From Ahrensia sp. (GTDB lineage: Bacteria > Pseudomonadota > Alphaproteobacteria > Rhizobiales > Rhizobiaceae): a stretch of DNA of 6,607 bases. The notes beneath the pieces are model-generated. The model worked only from the letters and a program-made list of their open reading frames with translations, was not told the origin of the DNA and searched no databases. The position numbers and the translations under genes are program-made. Below, in pieces: positions 6,250 to 6,607 of this stretch (the first letter of the stretch is position 1; every line of letters begins with the position of its first letter). The stretch spans positions 1 to 6,607 of the forward strand of contig JAHEJF010000095.1 of NCBI GenBank assembly GCA_024639025.1, written 5' to 3'.

Positions 6250-6607
6250 ATGGCAAAGGCGACGCGCTCCGTTGAGGTAAGCAAGCTCACCGAGGCACAA
6301 GCCGCTGCTGAGTTGGCTGATCTGGCCGCCGAGATTGCAGCCAATGACACGGCGTATCACAGCAAGGATGCGCCCGAGATTTCGGATGCGGACTATGATG
6401 CGCTCAAGCAGCGTAATATGGCTATTGAGGCCAGGTTCCCGCAGCTCAAAAGAGCTGACAGTCCATCCGACAAGGTTGGCGCTACAGTCTCAGAGAAATT
6501 TGAGAAAATCACCCATGCTGTGCGCATGCTGTCGCTCGATAATGCCTTTTCGGATGATGATGTTCGTGATTTCGAGGCACGTGTCCGGCGGTTTCTCAAG
6601 ATGTCCG
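6250..6607 (+). CDS. ligA: NAD-dependent DNA ligase LigA, N-terminal part (3' end outside window)
   Basis: LigA seals nicks in DNA using NAD+, joining Okazaki fragments and completing repair. Only the first 119 residues are in the window. They cover the Ia domain, which binds the nicotinamide mononucleotide half of NAD+, and the start of the adenylation domain. [15 protein letters not shown] (36-50) carries Y36, H37, D46, Y49 and D50, equivalent to E. coli Y22, H23, D32, Y35 and D36. DSPSDKVGA (70-78) and MLSLDNAFS (93-101) are further family landmarks, the latter containing the NAD-contacting Ser-Leu. Position 92 is Arg (HAVRML), where many LigA proteins have Pro. The ATG at 6250 lies 3 bp after the recN stop; its SD, AGGG (6240-6243), overlaps the recN end, indicating translational coupling. 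The catalytic lysine motif lies beyond the window edge. Confidence 0.95.
   Translation, partial: MAKATRSVEVSKLTEAQAAAELADLAAEIAANDTAYHSKDAPEISDADYDALKQRNMAIEARFPQLKRADSPSDKVGATVSEKFEKITHAVRMLSLDNAFSDDDVRDFEARVRRFLKMS

Overview
This window is the distal end of a division and cell wall (dcw) cluster from an alphaproteobacterium, most likely a member of the Hyphomicrobiales (rhizobia/Brucella relatives). The basis is recognition of protein sequence: the FtsZ N-terminus beginning [16 protein letters not shown], its very long disordered linker, its C-terminal peptide [12 protein letters not shown], and the order ftsA-ftsZ-lpxC-bamD-recN-ligA, which is typical of that order of bacteria. I cannot assign a genus. 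All genes lie on the + strand; I see no mobile element, CRISPR array, tRNA or rRNA, and no credible minus-strand gene.

Layout: 1-470 is the 3' part of ftsA. After a 60-bp gap comes ftsZ (531-2279), whose long reading frame extends upstream to a GTG at 483 but whose real start is the ATG at 531. A strong intrinsic terminator follows (2340-2376). The 273-bp ftsZ-lpxC gap also holds a -10-like TATAAT and two pairs of 10-bp-spaced GTAAC-type direct repeats. lpxC (2553-3506) ends in a second, weaker candidate terminator whose loop contains the stop codon. A 153-bp gap with a weak candidate promoter precedes bamD (3660-4526), followed 49 bp later by recN (4576-6246). ligA begins 3 bp after recN and runs off the window (6250-6607).

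Together the genes link cell division (FtsA anchors FtsZ filaments to the inner membrane), outer-membrane construction (LpxC commits to lipid A synthesis; BamD belongs to the machine inserting outer-membrane proteins) and DNA maintenance (RecN in break repair; LigA in strand sealing). The terminators suggest three transcription units: the upstream dcw genes through ftsZ, lpxC alone, and bamD-recN-ligA.

Every protein-coding gene belongs to a well-known family and looks intact, so I do not find a new biological system here. The observations worth a second look are regulatory: repeats around the lpxC promoter region, a hairpin hiding a decoy ribosome-binding site ahead of ftsZ, and a terminator folded over the lpxC stop codon.
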